Source of the DNA: Coemansia sp. RSA 1804
Lineage: Eukaryota > Kickxellomycota > Kickxellomycetes > Kickxellales > Kickxellaceae
DNA: 21,541 nt
NCBI GenBank assembly: GCA_027578815.1
Contig: JANBTH010000301.1
Span: 1-21,541 of the forward strand
Direction of reading: 5' to 3'
Shown in pieces: positions 10,160-18,933 of the stretch; the stretch's first letter is position 1, and each line of letters begins with the position of its first letter. A program made the position numbers and the translations under genes. The notes under the pieces are model-generated. The model made no database searches, was not told where the DNA came from, and was given only the letters and a program-made list of their open reading frames with translations.

Positions 10160-11413
10160 TTAGTATAGCTGGATAAACTCGAAAGGGGATATTTTTTACT
10201 TTTGTGTTATCGCTATTTGCTAACATGCTACTTGTCCCGCAACATTGGATGTACTAGAAGTTTTACATAAACAATTGCTTCCGCTATGTGTACTTTAATA
10301 GACAAAGGATGTTTCATATAAAGGCTTTGTATGTAAAGTAATTAATGTTTCTCTATTTTCAATAAGCGAATGTTATTTGGTTTTGGCAAATAGTTTTCTT
10401 TTTTCCACAACATCAGCCCGCATTCCAAATCCAAAATGGCAAAGGTCAGACCCAGCCAGACCCCTGCAATTTGCTTTTCTCCATTAGTAGCTGCGCATCG
10501 ATTAGCTGAACAAACATGCTTTGTGTTTAATGCGTATTCTTGTGTTCAAATGCGCGTGCTAAAGTTAAGGTTTAAATCAACTTTAGACGAATAATAACAT
10601 TATTTCAGAACACCCGTCGTTCACACGCAAGTACAAAGTCCGCCGCCCAGAAGAAGCAAGTCAATTACCAGCAAATGCCGATAATTGTGCCACCAATCTT
10701 CAGCGACAAAACGACGCAAATGACAATGAACAGGAGGCACATTTTATTTTCTCAGAGAATTTGTCTGGCTTCAGTACTTCTCATCCCTGCGCCTGAAACC
10801 ATCGCTTTTTGCATTTGGACCACAAAGACCGCTATTTTCAGAAGGATCGACAAACCAAACTGCATTAAATACATCATTTTTCTCAACCCCTTTAGTTTGG
10901 GTTTTCCTCCAGTGTCACACAAAGAGAATCTATGCCTTTCTCTCTCGCTGCATATGTGATGCCAAACTCGGCAAGGGTATCTCTACAGCTTTGCCTCTCT
11001 TTCACACAGCGGAATCGAGTCAGCAAGCTGTGGGTGCCAAGCGCTTAGAACGAGGATTCTGACTGACTGCCGAAGATGAAAAGGCTTTTCAAATGATAAA
11101 CACCATTACACACTACGCCGCATAAATGGTTCTTTTTTCTTTTCTTCGCTTCTATTTACCTTTTCCTTGTGCCAGCTCTAGCACTGCTTATTTATTGTCT
11201 TCTAATGGTGTCCACCGCTAAAAATCCTGCCCCACTTTCACGTCCTCTTCCTTATATTCCACTCACCAAAACACACGCTAACAACCGCTAGTTGACGCAC
11301 ACCCTGATAACGACAAGACCGTCATCTCTGCCAAAGCAACAGTCTAGTGTTCCTCCCTCCCTCTCTATTCATTCCCCTCCTCAACCTTACTTCTCTCTTA
11401 TTCCGCCCACATA
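10160..11413. other. Intergenic region; pyrimidine-rich promoter of the mucin-like gene at its right end
   Basis: 1.25 kb between two plus-strand genes. The first 250 bases are A/T-rich and should hold the 3' UTR of the upstream gene. CT-rich tracts at about 11130-11165 and 11345-11400 sit just before the next start, as is common for fungal promoters and leaders. A 94-codon ORF at 10675-10959 has no recognisable features. I see no RNA gene or repeat here. Confidence 0.5.
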
Positions 11414-12526
11414 ATGAAGTCATCCAGAATAGCACTGCTGCTTGTCTTAGCTGTTATGCTGATGCTGGCAATAGCTGCCGCACAGGATCCAGGCATTCCC
11501 GGTCAGGATTCTGGCAGTCCAGATCCGCCTACAGACCCAAACAACCCAAGCCCAAATGACGGCGCAGAAGTAACGACCGCAGATGGTGCAGCCTCGTTGC
11601 CTTCACCCGACCAGCCGCAGAACTCCGAAACACCGATAACACCGCTACCGTCAGAGTCACCATCGACCATACCAACACCGCCAGCCACCAGCCCTGATCA
11701 GCCAGAGCCGACGCCTACCCCAGATAACCCGAGCAACAGCGAAGGCAACCAGCAGTCACAGCCAGGCGACAGCCCATCACCAGTTGAAAGCAGCCCTGAC
11801 AATAACGTGGACACAAACACTCAGCCGCCAGCTGAGACGCCTAGTTCTCCGGCCGACCCTTCTAGTTCCGCCTTGCCTTCCGAGATCTTGGAATCCTCGA
11901 CATCTACATCTTCCTTGGATTCCACTTCAGATGACAGCAGCACAGAGTCCACCAGCAGCACGGAATCCACTGATTCCACAGACACAAACACCTCATCGGC
12001 CGAGTCGAGCTCGTCATCGGAGACCGCAGACAACAGCAGCAAAACCGAAACAGAGACCGATGCCGAGACCGACACACATGATGCAGATAAGGAGGCCAAG
12101 GACGGCTCCGGTGGCGGGATCAGCGGCGGTGCTATTGGCGGCATAGCTGTGGCAGTAATTGCTGTGGTGCTGGGGGCCCTTGCCTACTTCCTGTGGCGTC
12201 GCAAGCAGCGCAATCACAAGTTCTACAAAGCCGACGACTTTGTTGACTTTCCGAATTTCGACCCCTCCAGCCACACCGACCTTGTTGGCGAACCAAAAGG
12301 CGGTGGCGCCGGCTATGGAGCTGAAAAGAACTTGTCACGCCCACAAAGCACGTTTGCTCATTCCTCATTCGATACCGGTAACTATTCTCAGAACAACCAC
12401 GTTGGATATAGCGCGAACCAGCCAAGTCCGACGGTGCCTCCGTCAGCTCGCGTCTTCAACAGCAGCAACAGCAACATGCACAACCGCAACGATGACGTCT
12501 TTCTGCGTGCTCTTGACGAGGCTTGA
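11414..12526 (+). CDS. Mucin-like single-pass surface protein (Mid2/Wsc-type architecture)
   Basis: 370 residues, single exon. Signal peptide at 1-23 with a probable cut after IAAA. The ectodomain (about 24-236) is almost entirely Pro, Ser, Thr, Asp, Asn and Gln: a Pro-rich first half and a Ser/Thr/Asp/Glu-rich second half, as expected of a heavily O-mannosylated rod. A Gly-rich span with GGAIGGIAVAV lies at about 234-260 and stops at WRRKQR (261-266). A 110-residue cytoplasmic tail ends in FLRALDEA and is rich in Asn, Ser and Tyr. The protein contains no cysteine, so it lacks WSC and CFEM domains. Yeast Mid2 and Mtl1 have this same order and sense cell-wall stress through their tails, so a wall sensor or adhesin is plausible. 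This rests on architecture, not on recognised homology. Confidence 0.87.
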   Translation: MKSSRIALLLVLAVMLMLAIAAAQDPGIPGQDSGSPDPPTDPNNPSPNDGAEVTTADGAASLPSPDQPQNSETPITPLPSESPSTIPTPPATSPDQPEPTPTPDNPSNSEGNQQSQPGDSPSPVESSPDNNVDTNTQPPAETPSSPADPSSSALPSEILESSTSTSSLDSTSDDSSTESTSSTESTDSTDTNTSSAESSSSSETADNSSKTETETDAETDTHDADKEAKDGSGGGISGGAIGGIAVAVIAVVLGALAYFLWRRKQRNHKFYKADDFVDFPNFDPSSHTDLVGEPKGGGAGYGAEKNLSRPQSTFAHSSFDTGNYSQNNHVGYSANQPSPTVPPSARVFNSSNSNMHNRNDDVFLRALDEA

Positions 12527-13080
12527 CATGCTTACCGGCAGCAAGCACCCGCTTGTTGTTTTGTTTTTGACTAGCCCGGGCTTAGTATGACAAAGGTCAT
12601 TTTGCCTTACTGCTTTGTATTCTGCACATGCTTCACCCTATTCTACCATGGAACTCTAAATACTGTTTTCTTGTGCTAAAAGACACTCGCTTTCGTAGTA
12701 CCAAGCTCTTTGGCTGGAGCTGTGTTAATGTGCTGTTTCTTTTTTTTACAGTCGCCTCTGTGGCTCAACGCTAGCACTATCCTAATCGGAAACCACTGAT
12801 CCGTTCTGATCGCCAAAGTAATCAACAGGTGCCCTTTCCCGCTTCAAACTATTTTCATTTGGGAAAAAAGATTTTTTGTGCTTTCGCTGAAAAGGGCTTA
12901 TTCGAGGTCTCTACAACGAATTGGAATTATAGAAATCAAGCACATATCTTCATTCCTCTTCTCCAGGCGCATCTTTCTCGTCATAAGCTGCTCTAGTCCT
13001 TCTTAATTATAATCAATAATTTCTATTTCTACCTTCTTGCTAGTCAAGCTGTTTCTTTCCACACATGCTCAACAGTACGT
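12527..13080. other. Intergenic: mucin-like gene 3' UTR and UPF2 promoter/leader
   Basis: 554 bases between two plus-strand genes. Bases 12731-13064 contain no ATG, so the ATG at 13065 would be the first in any UPF2 leader of up to about 330 bases. The region is T/C-rich near 12961-13060. No further gene is seen. Confidence 0.55.
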
Positions 13081-13109
13081 ATGAACGAGGGTATTTTGAA
13101 GCATCATGA
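13065..13109 (+). promoter_or_regulatory. Upstream ORF overlapping the UPF2 start codon
   Basis: ATG at 13065 opens a 14-codon frame that ends with TGA at 13107-13109, out of frame with UPF2 and spanning its ATG at 13081. It is the first ATG after 12728, so scanning ribosomes on a leader starting in between would meet it before the UPF2 start. Whether the mRNA starts upstream of 13065 is not known from sequence. Confidence 0.5.
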
Positions 13110-16100
13110 ACAATTGCGGGAGCGGCAGCGCACCAACATTGATTCGTGGTGTGGCCGAGCGCCTGTGCTTGCCTCGCAGGGTCTCGACTCGAGTATGAAG
13201 AAGAACACGGGGTTTATCAAAAAGTGCAAGGCGGGTATGGGCCAGGAAAGCTCAGCCCAGCTGGTTCGTGAGGTAAAGCTGCTCAAGCTTGAGAAATACG
13301 TTAGCGAAATAGTGCCTGCGGTTGCTGATGGTTTAGCAAAGTGTCGCACGACTGCCGATTTTGCTGCGGCGAACGACGTTATGTCTGCGCTTCATTCCAG
13401 GTTTCCGTTGCGGTTTACAGTGCCACTTGTCAAGCAGCTTCTCAAGGGGCTGGCACCGCCCGTGTTGTCTGCATTGGCTGCTATGTCCCCCGAGCAGCGC
13501 GAAAAGGAAGAGCAGGTGCGACTGAGTCGCCAGAAAACCCTGCTTCGCGTGGTAGCGGAGATGTACTTGAATGGGCTGCTCTGGGGCATCGATTCTCTTT
13601 CCGGCGGTGTTGATGGTCTTGATCACACGTCAGCATTTATGCTGTCATACACTCCGCCATCGTCTGGGAGCACAGCAGCTGGATCGGGCACTGGAACCTC
13701 AAAGCAAGTGATTGCAAAGGTCAAGGAGATGGTTCAGCAGCCTGGCCACTGTATTCTCGTTGGTGCTTTACAGAATCTGCTGCTCAGTGACAAGGACCAT
13801 CATCTCAGCATTGTCTTGGCTACATCTTTCGCCAAAGTATTTAGAACCGATCTTGCAGTCGGAAAGGATGACAGCATGGAATTATCTGCTTCGTCTGTAG
13901 CGCCGTCTCTTGAGAAAGACAGTCCTGATAGTTCTGTTGTAAGCTCAGACAGCTGCAAGCGGATCAGCACCATAGTGAACGACTATTTGGACAGCGCCAT
14001 TTCCCACCTCGAGACGATGCACAAAACCCTGGTTAGGATGAAGCGCAATAACGAGGAAAGGCTGTTCAACAAGGGTGTAATTCACGCAGATGTTAAGGAA
14101 AAGCTGGAGCACCACACAAAGTCGTTCGATAGGCTGAGCGATAACGTTCGTATGCTCTGTGAGGCACTTGGCCGCGAGGTGCCGCATTTCGAGGAGAGCA
14201 CCAACGACGATAACCAGCTTGGAATAGTTTTTGATGACCCAGCCGCTGCAGAAGCCGCAAGAGAAGCTCAGTCGCAGAGCCAGTGGAACAGCAACGAAGA
14301 GCGCGTGTTCTATGAGCATGTTCTTGATCTTCAAAGCGAGCTTCCGCCATCAATGCTTTCTATGGAAGGCAAGAAGGCAGCGGATAAGAACGCAAGTGCA
14401 GCTAAGAAATCTCGAGCGCCAGACAATCACAATGACTCTGGAGAAAATGCCAGTGTGAAAACAAACGGTAATTCCACCACCTCGGCAGTAAATATCTCTC
14501 TCTCGGATAATCGTGACGCACCCATAGAAGATGAAGAGAACACGGAGTTGGAGGAGATTAAAGAGACGGATATAAAATTCTACGGTCAGTCTGGGACAAT
14601 GTCTCTTGATGACGTTGACGATGACGGTGCAGAAACACTTAACAAGGCAGGGATTTTGGAGTACCAGAGATTTGTCGAGCAGCGAAAGCTGAGTGGGGAA
14701 GATGCGGAGGTGGGAATGGAAGACCTGATGGACAGTGGCAACATGGGGACACTGTCATTAGATGCTGCTGATTCTGATTCCGATGCCAATCCAGACAACA
14801 GCGTTGCTGACCAGCGAGTCGCTTTCGGAGAAGGCTCTGCAACAGCTAATACTCAAAGAGCTGACTATGGCGGTGGCGAGAGCACAATGACTGTTGTTAA
14901 GCAGACGGGATCGTCGCGTGCCACAGTGCAAACGATAGCACCCACGAGCTTTGCAACAGTGCTGCAGAGACTGACTACACTTACCAGCAAAGACGATGCT
15001 GACAAGGCGGCCATATCATTCTGTTATGTGAATACGCGTGCCAATCGCGAAGAACTTGTGCGGGCACTTGTAGACATCCGACGCCAACAGCTCCATGTTA
15101 TCCCGTACTATGCGCGGTTTATTACGGTCTTGCACAGATACTTTCCCGAGATTGGCGAAGGCGTTGTTGATGAGCTAAGGCGCGAGTCTGTATGGCTGGC
15201 TAAGCAGCGCTTTAAGAACCTTATGGATGTGCGCCTAAAGAACACAAGGTACATTGCGGAGCTGACAAAGTTTAAGGTAGCACCCTTGTATGTTTCGTAT
15301 CGCTGTGCGAAGAACATGCTTGAGCAGTTCCATGTGTACAACATTGAGGTTCTGTGTGCACTGCTGGAAGGCTGCGGTCGCTTCCTCTTGGCACAGCCAA
15401 TGACTTCGTCTCGCATCTCTTCGCTGCTGGCCATTCTTATGCGCAAACGCCGTGTTCTAAACCTCGACGAGCGTTCAAGTCTGCTGATCGAAAATGCGTA
15501 TTATGCCTGCATGCCGCAGAGCAAACGCAGGGATGCAGCTCCAAAGTTTCGTACTCCATATGAGATGTACATACGCAAGCTGGTCTACGAAGACCTTTCG
15601 CGTGGTACTGCTGACTTTGTGTGCCAGAAGCTGCGCAAGCTGCCTTGGTCGCTGGCACGGGGCGACGATCCGCAGCGTATTGGTCATGCGCTAGTGAGCT
15701 GCTTTTCAAAGGTATGGAAAATCAAATACGCCAACGTGTACCTGGTCACGATGCTTCTGGGCGCCCTGGGTCGTACGCATCCATGGCTCCGTGTGGCGGT
15801 TGTTGATGCGGTCATGGAGAGGATCAAGCTTGGATTGGACTATAACGTCTTCTCACAAAACCAACGCAGAATAACAGAGGCGCGGTACATGGGCGAAATG
15901 TTTATTTACAGAGTCGTCGACACCAAGGATATACTGGACTTGCTGTATCTGATATTGCGCCATGGCCATAGCGAGACGCATCCGTATCCAGGACGCACCA
16001 GCGATGCTGATGTCTCGAATGATTACTTCCGTATCCGCCTGGCGTGCATGCTGCTTTTCACGTGCGGTAGGTATGTGAATAGCCGCAGCGCTAATGGCCA

Positions 16101-17169
16101 TCGCGAGCTTGCAAAGTATGCGGTCTACATGCAGCTATACGTGCTGGCAAAGGACCAGCCCTTGCCTGTTGACATCAGCTACACTGTTGACAATCTCTTT
16201 GAAAGCATCTTTCCGTCGGCTACACGCTATGAGACATGGGGCGAGGCAGCACAGGCTATGTCGACTATCCTCCAGGCTGAGGAGCTACGTGGCAGCAGCG
16301 ATGACGGGCAGGAGCCAGCAAGTCGCGTGCAAGCATTGCTTGAAAGCGAGGAGCATGTTGGGTTGGATGGGGAGATGCAAGCGGAAGAAGAATCCTTTGG
16401 CAATGGTTCTGCTGCTGACATCTCTGGCTTCTCGGGCATGGCTAGCGACAGCGAAGAGAATGCAAGCAACTCGGATAACGGGGATGATGAGGATGTGGAG
16501 GCAGACATGGAGCGTATCCGTGTCGAGGAGGAAGAGATGGAAGAAGCGCTTCGGCAGATGGAAGAGCTAGAGGAGCTTCTTGGCCAAGAGGAGGAAGAGA
16601 ATCTGGAACGCGAGCTTAGCAAGCTTGTTCTGGACTCGTCGGAGATGCGCAAGACAGACCGCGCTGGCAACAGACTCGATATTGGAATCCCGATGAGTCT
16701 CATGGGAAGATCGTCGGCAGAGCAAAGGACCTTGGCGACAAACCTGCGAGCTGCAGATGGAGCAGGTTCTGGCGGCCACTCCCCTTTTGAGTCTAGAGAT
16801 TCCGAGGAAAATGGAGAGGGCGAGGACGCGGATTCTGAGGACTACAATGCAATTCGCTTTTCGTTGCTGACTGGCAAGAAGCAGAAACCCGTGGTGCGCG
16901 GTATGGACATCCCTATAGAGTCCCAAATAGCTCAGAACCTTCGCCAGCAAGAGGAGGTGGACATGCGAGAGAAAGCCCATTTGAAGCGAATCGTTCTGAG
17001 CTACGAGCGCCGGGAAGCCGAGGAGGAGCAGCGGCTCCACGAGCAGGAGCTAGCAATGAGGCGGGTCTCGCGCATTTCGGCAACCAACAGCTCCAGAGCG
17101 CCTGTTGTCCCTGGCGCCACATTCGTGAATAGGTCTGTGCAGTCGCTGCATTCGCACAAACGACGGTGA
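13081..17169 (+). CDS. UPF2: Nonsense-mediated mRNA decay factor Upf2
   Basis: 1362 residues in one exon, stop TGA. The N-terminal Upf2 signature LDSSMKKNTGFIKKCK is at 35-50 and runs into MIF4G-1 (about 57-350). A long acidic low-complexity linker (about 385-615) precedes MIF4G-2 (about 620-810). MIF4G-3 starts near 821 with TPYEMYIRKLVYEDL and QKLRKLPW; this is the domain that binds Upf3 in known homologues. An acidic tract rich in Glu/Asp at about 1123-1182 is followed by LERELSKLVLDSSEMRK and GIPMSL. The C-terminal Upf1-binding region spans about 1253-1345. In characterised systems Upf2 bridges Upf1 and Upf3 in the cytoplasm and activates the Upf1 helicase on mRNAs with premature stops. 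The protein is longer than the yeast homologue, mostly through the linker. The start is preceded by an overlapping uORF. Confidence 0.97.
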   Translation: MNEGILKHHEQLRERQRTNIDSWCGRAPVLASQGLDSSMKKNTGFIKKCKAGMGQESSAQLVREVKLLKLEKYVSEIVPAVADGLAKCRTTADFAAANDVMSALHSRFPLRFTVPLVKQLLKGLAPPVLSALAAMSPEQREKEEQVRLSRQKTLLRVVAEMYLNGLLWGIDSLSGGVDGLDHTSAFMLSYTPPSSGSTAAGSGTGTSKQVIAKVKEMVQQPGHCILVGALQNLLLSDKDHHLSIVLATSFAKVFRTDLAVGKDDSMELSASSVAPSLEKDSPDSSVVSSDSCKRISTIVNDYLDSAISHLETMHKTLVRMKRNNEERLFNKGVIHADVKEKLEHHTKSFDRLSDNVRMLCEALGREVPHFEESTNDDNQLGIVFDDPAAAEAAREAQSQSQWNSNEERVFYEHVLDLQSELPPSMLSMEGKKAADKNASAAKKSRAPDNHNDSGENASVKTNGNSTTSAVNISLSDNRDAPIEDEENTELEEIKETDIKFYGQSGTMSLDDVDDDGAETLNKAGILEYQRFVEQRKLSGEDAEVGMEDLMDSGNMGTLSLDAADSDSDANPDNSVADQRVAFGEGSATANTQRADYGGGESTMTVVKQTGSSRATVQTIAPTSFATVLQRLTTLTSKDDADKAAISFCYVNTRANREELVRALVDIRRQQLHVIPYYARFITVLHRYFPEIGEGVVDELRRESVWLAKQRFKNLMDVRLKNTRYIAELTKFKVAPLYVSYRCAKNMLEQFHVYNIEVLCALLEGCGRFLLAQPMTSSRISSLLAILMRKRRVLNLDERSSLLIENAYYACMPQSKRRDAAPKFRTPYEMYIRKLVYEDLSRGTADFVCQKLRKLPWSLARGDDPQRIGHALVSCFSKVWKIKYANVYLVTMLLGALGRTHPWLRVAVVDAVMERIKLGLDYNVFSQNQRRITEARYMGEMFIYRVVDTKDILDLLYLILRHGHSETHPYPGRTSDADVSNDYFRIRLACMLLFTCGRYVNSRSANGHRELAKYAVYMQLYVLAKDQPLPVDISYTVDNLFESIFPSATRYETWGEAAQAMSTILQAEELRGSSDDGQEPASRVQALLESEEHVGLDGEMQAEEESFGNGSAADISGFSGMASDSEENASNSDNGDDEDVEADMERIRVEEEEMEEALRQMEELEELLGQEEEENLERELSKLVLDSSEMRKTDRAGNRLDIGIPMSLMGRSSAEQRTLATNLRAADGAGSGGHSPFESRDSEENGEGEDADSEDYNAIRFSLLTGKKQKPVVRGMDIPIESQIAQNLRQQEEVDMREKAHLKRIVLSYERREAEEEQRLHEQELAMRRVSRISATNSSRAPVVPGATFVNRSVQSLHSHKRR

Positions 17170-17177
17170 ATGCTAGG

Positions 17178-17495
17178 CTATGTTTTTCTATTTGTTAGGT
17201 GTCTGCCAAGCATATCAACATTGAGAAAGGGAGTCAGCAATTGAGGAGATGAACTTGTTTGGGTGGAGGGCGAAAAAAAAGTCGTGGGCCACATGTTGTA
17301 TGTAGTGCAGCGTGATGATATTGCTTCCTTCTTTTTGCGCTTTGCTTTGAAGTCTTGCCACCTGACTGCAACAGCGTGTTCGTGTGGGGGAGGGATTGGG
17401 TCGGGTTGAGTGTCCACCAAGTCAGGCACAGCCATGGAAAAAAGAAGCGGCAATGTTACTGCGACTGCCAGGACGGCAAAAGTCAGCCGTCGCAT
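17178..17495 (-). CDS. Doubtful small ORF with an N-terminal hydrophobic segment
   Basis: 105 codons from ATG at 17495 to a stop 8 bases beyond the end of UPF2 on the opposite strand. Residues 5-22 are a hydrophobic signal or anchor (LTFAVLAVAVTLPLLF), followed by a Pro/Asp-rich stretch and the basic patch KAKRKKK. The second half is Ser/Thr-rich and not gene-like. It conflicts with a 75-codon plus-strand ORF (ATG 17434, ends 17661) that also contains a hydrophobic segment. At most one is likely real, and both may be chance. It would share a 257-base divergent promoter with the GTPase gene at 17753. Confidence 0.2.
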   Translation of the reverse strand: MRRLTFAVLAVAVTLPLLFSMAVPDLVDTQPDPIPPPHEHAVAVRWQDFKAKRKKKEAISSRCTTYNMWPTTFFSPSTQTSSSPQLLTPFLNVDMLGRHLTNRKT

Positions 17496-17752
17496 TTGCG
17501 AGCTCGCTGTCTCCTCCGTTCTTGGCTTTTTTTTTCTTTTCGCTATATATCACTACTACTTGTATATTTTGTTTGTAAAAAACACCATCTGTGTACCTCT
17601 TAGTCATTATTCACACTTTTCGCTGTTTACCTTGGTATTGGGCGGAGGAACCCCCGAATAGATAGAGAGGGCTCCTGGAACTGAGCTGTCTGTTGTGGCC
17701 CTGGGCTTCACTATAATAGTAACAACAATACACTTACGCAGCCGCTTGACCA

Positions 17753-18475
17753 ATGTCTGAAAAAGTATTTAAAGTTGTTATGCTTGGTGCATCTGGGTCT
17801 GGGAAAACATCGCTGCGGAACAACTTTTTGTACAAAAACTACACATGGCAACATCTGCCCACATGCAACCCCGACTTTGTTTCAACACATGTGGTGCCGG
17901 ACAGCGGCGGCATCGCTGCAATCCAGATTTGGGACACTGGCGGTGTCTCCGTAGACAGACTCACCACAGCTTCGCTCGCCGAAGACGCCGATGCTATCAT
18001 CCTCGTTGTCGACGGGTCAAGAGCAGAGTCGCTGGACTCGTTAAGCAGGCTTCTTTCAGGCCTAGCCAATGTTTTCACGGCCTCGGGGCTGCCTGTGGTC
18101 TTAGTGATGTCAAAGGTAGACCTTCCCCAGAATGTGAGCTGTGAGAAGGCTATCGAGCTATGCAAATCGGTTGCAGGCCATAACTTGGATATAGTGTGCA
18201 TCGAAGCAAGTGCCTGCACAGGAAAAAACGTGGACTGTGTGTTCCAGAGGACAGCTGAGCTTTGCCAAACAAAGGCATTCGGCTCCAGTGCGGTGGAGCT
18301 GGATGAGCGGCCGCTGCTGCTCAAGACGCGGGTATCCAGACATGGCGACCCCATTTGCTACCACCGCTTTGACATTGACGACAGCCTACAGGCAAAGGGC
18401 CACTCACGTCATGTGGCTGACGCCGTTGGCAACAGAGCAAGATATATACTCCGACGACTTCTTTGTCTAGGGTGA
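17753..18475 (+). CDS. Divergent Rab/Ypt-like small GTPase with a degenerate switch II
   Basis: 240 residues, single exon, ATG at 17753, stop TGA. The P-loop is GASGSGKTS at 12-20. Switch I, around LPTCNPDF (35-42), aligns with the Rab T-x-G-x-D-F pattern, with Thr37 as the likely Mg-binding residue. G3 reads IWDTGGVS (59-66) where Rabs have WDTAGQE, so the Ala is Gly and the catalytic Gln is Val65. G4 is SKVD (120-123) in place of NKxD, and G5 is EASA (151-154). Beyond the G domain is a tail of about 70 residues ending in LLCLG, without a CC, CxC or CAAX lipidation signal. Rab proteins guide membrane traffic. This one may hydrolyse GTP poorly and would not be prenylated in the usual way, so it could be a regulatory or pseudo-GTPase. 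Subfamily is not assigned. Confidence 0.88.
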   Translation: MSEKVFKVVMLGASGSGKTSLRNNFLYKNYTWQHLPTCNPDFVSTHVVPDSGGIAAIQIWDTGGVSVDRLTTASLAEDADAIILVVDGSRAESLDSLSRLLSGLANVFTASGLPVVLVMSKVDLPQNVSCEKAIELCKSVAGHNLDIVCIEASACTGKNVDCVFQRTAELCQTKAFGSSAVELDERPLLLKTRVSRHGDPICYHRFDIDDSLQAKGHSRHVADAVGNRARYILRRLLCLG

Positions 18476-18933
18476 GCGATTAAATAAGCTTTCTATTATA
18501 GTTTGAAAAATAGAATAGAGTGTTGAACTGTAGACAAGAGAGGAAACATGTTAGATTTCTCTGTGTGGAGAGAAAAGTCAACCAGTATCAAAACCAACAT
18601 TCCATAATAATGACATCGCCTTAGTAGCAGCTTAATCCATTGAAATGCGTATGCCAATGCTGCTGCTTTGATATCGTAGATACATATCATCTAACAACCA
18701 TTATCATCTTTCTGGCCTTTGCCTTCTCTTCTGCTTCCAGATAACCAACATATTGCCAAAATAACATGCATCCAATTTCAAGAGAGTTTTTGTGTCTTGG
18801 GCAGCAAGATCGATTAAAGGTGTAGATATCTGCTAGCATGTATATTGGACATCTGGATGATATGTGCTTTCTGGTAAACTAGTTGATATCTCTCTGCAAG
18901 CTGTTTGCATACTGGCTAAAATGAAATTTAACA
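18476..18933. other. Intergenic: GTPase gene 3' UTR and F-box gene leader
   Basis: 458 bases between two plus-strand genes, A/T-rich. An 8-codon upstream ORF starts at ATG 18921 and ends with TAG at 18945-18947, overlapping the F-box start at 18934 in another frame. Nothing else is recognised. Confidence 0.5.

Noticed and set aside
10675..10959. 94-codon plus-strand ORF in the long intergenic region
   Set aside because: It starts with ATG but has no domain, signal or gene-like composition, and lies in a region that otherwise looks non-coding.
10974..11085. Possible C/D-box snoRNA (TGATG near 10980, CTGA repeats near 11060)
   Set aside because: The C box does not match RUGAUGA and no terminal stem is visible.
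11821..12144. 107-codon minus-strand ORF opposite the mucin-like gene
   Set aside because: A Ser/Val-rich shadow produced by the repetitive Ser/Thr/Asp codons of the real gene.
16227..16703. 158-codon ORF antisense to UPF2, Ser-rich, and a plus-strand one of equal length in another frame
   Set aside because: They are shadows of the acidic Glu/Asp tract of UPF2.
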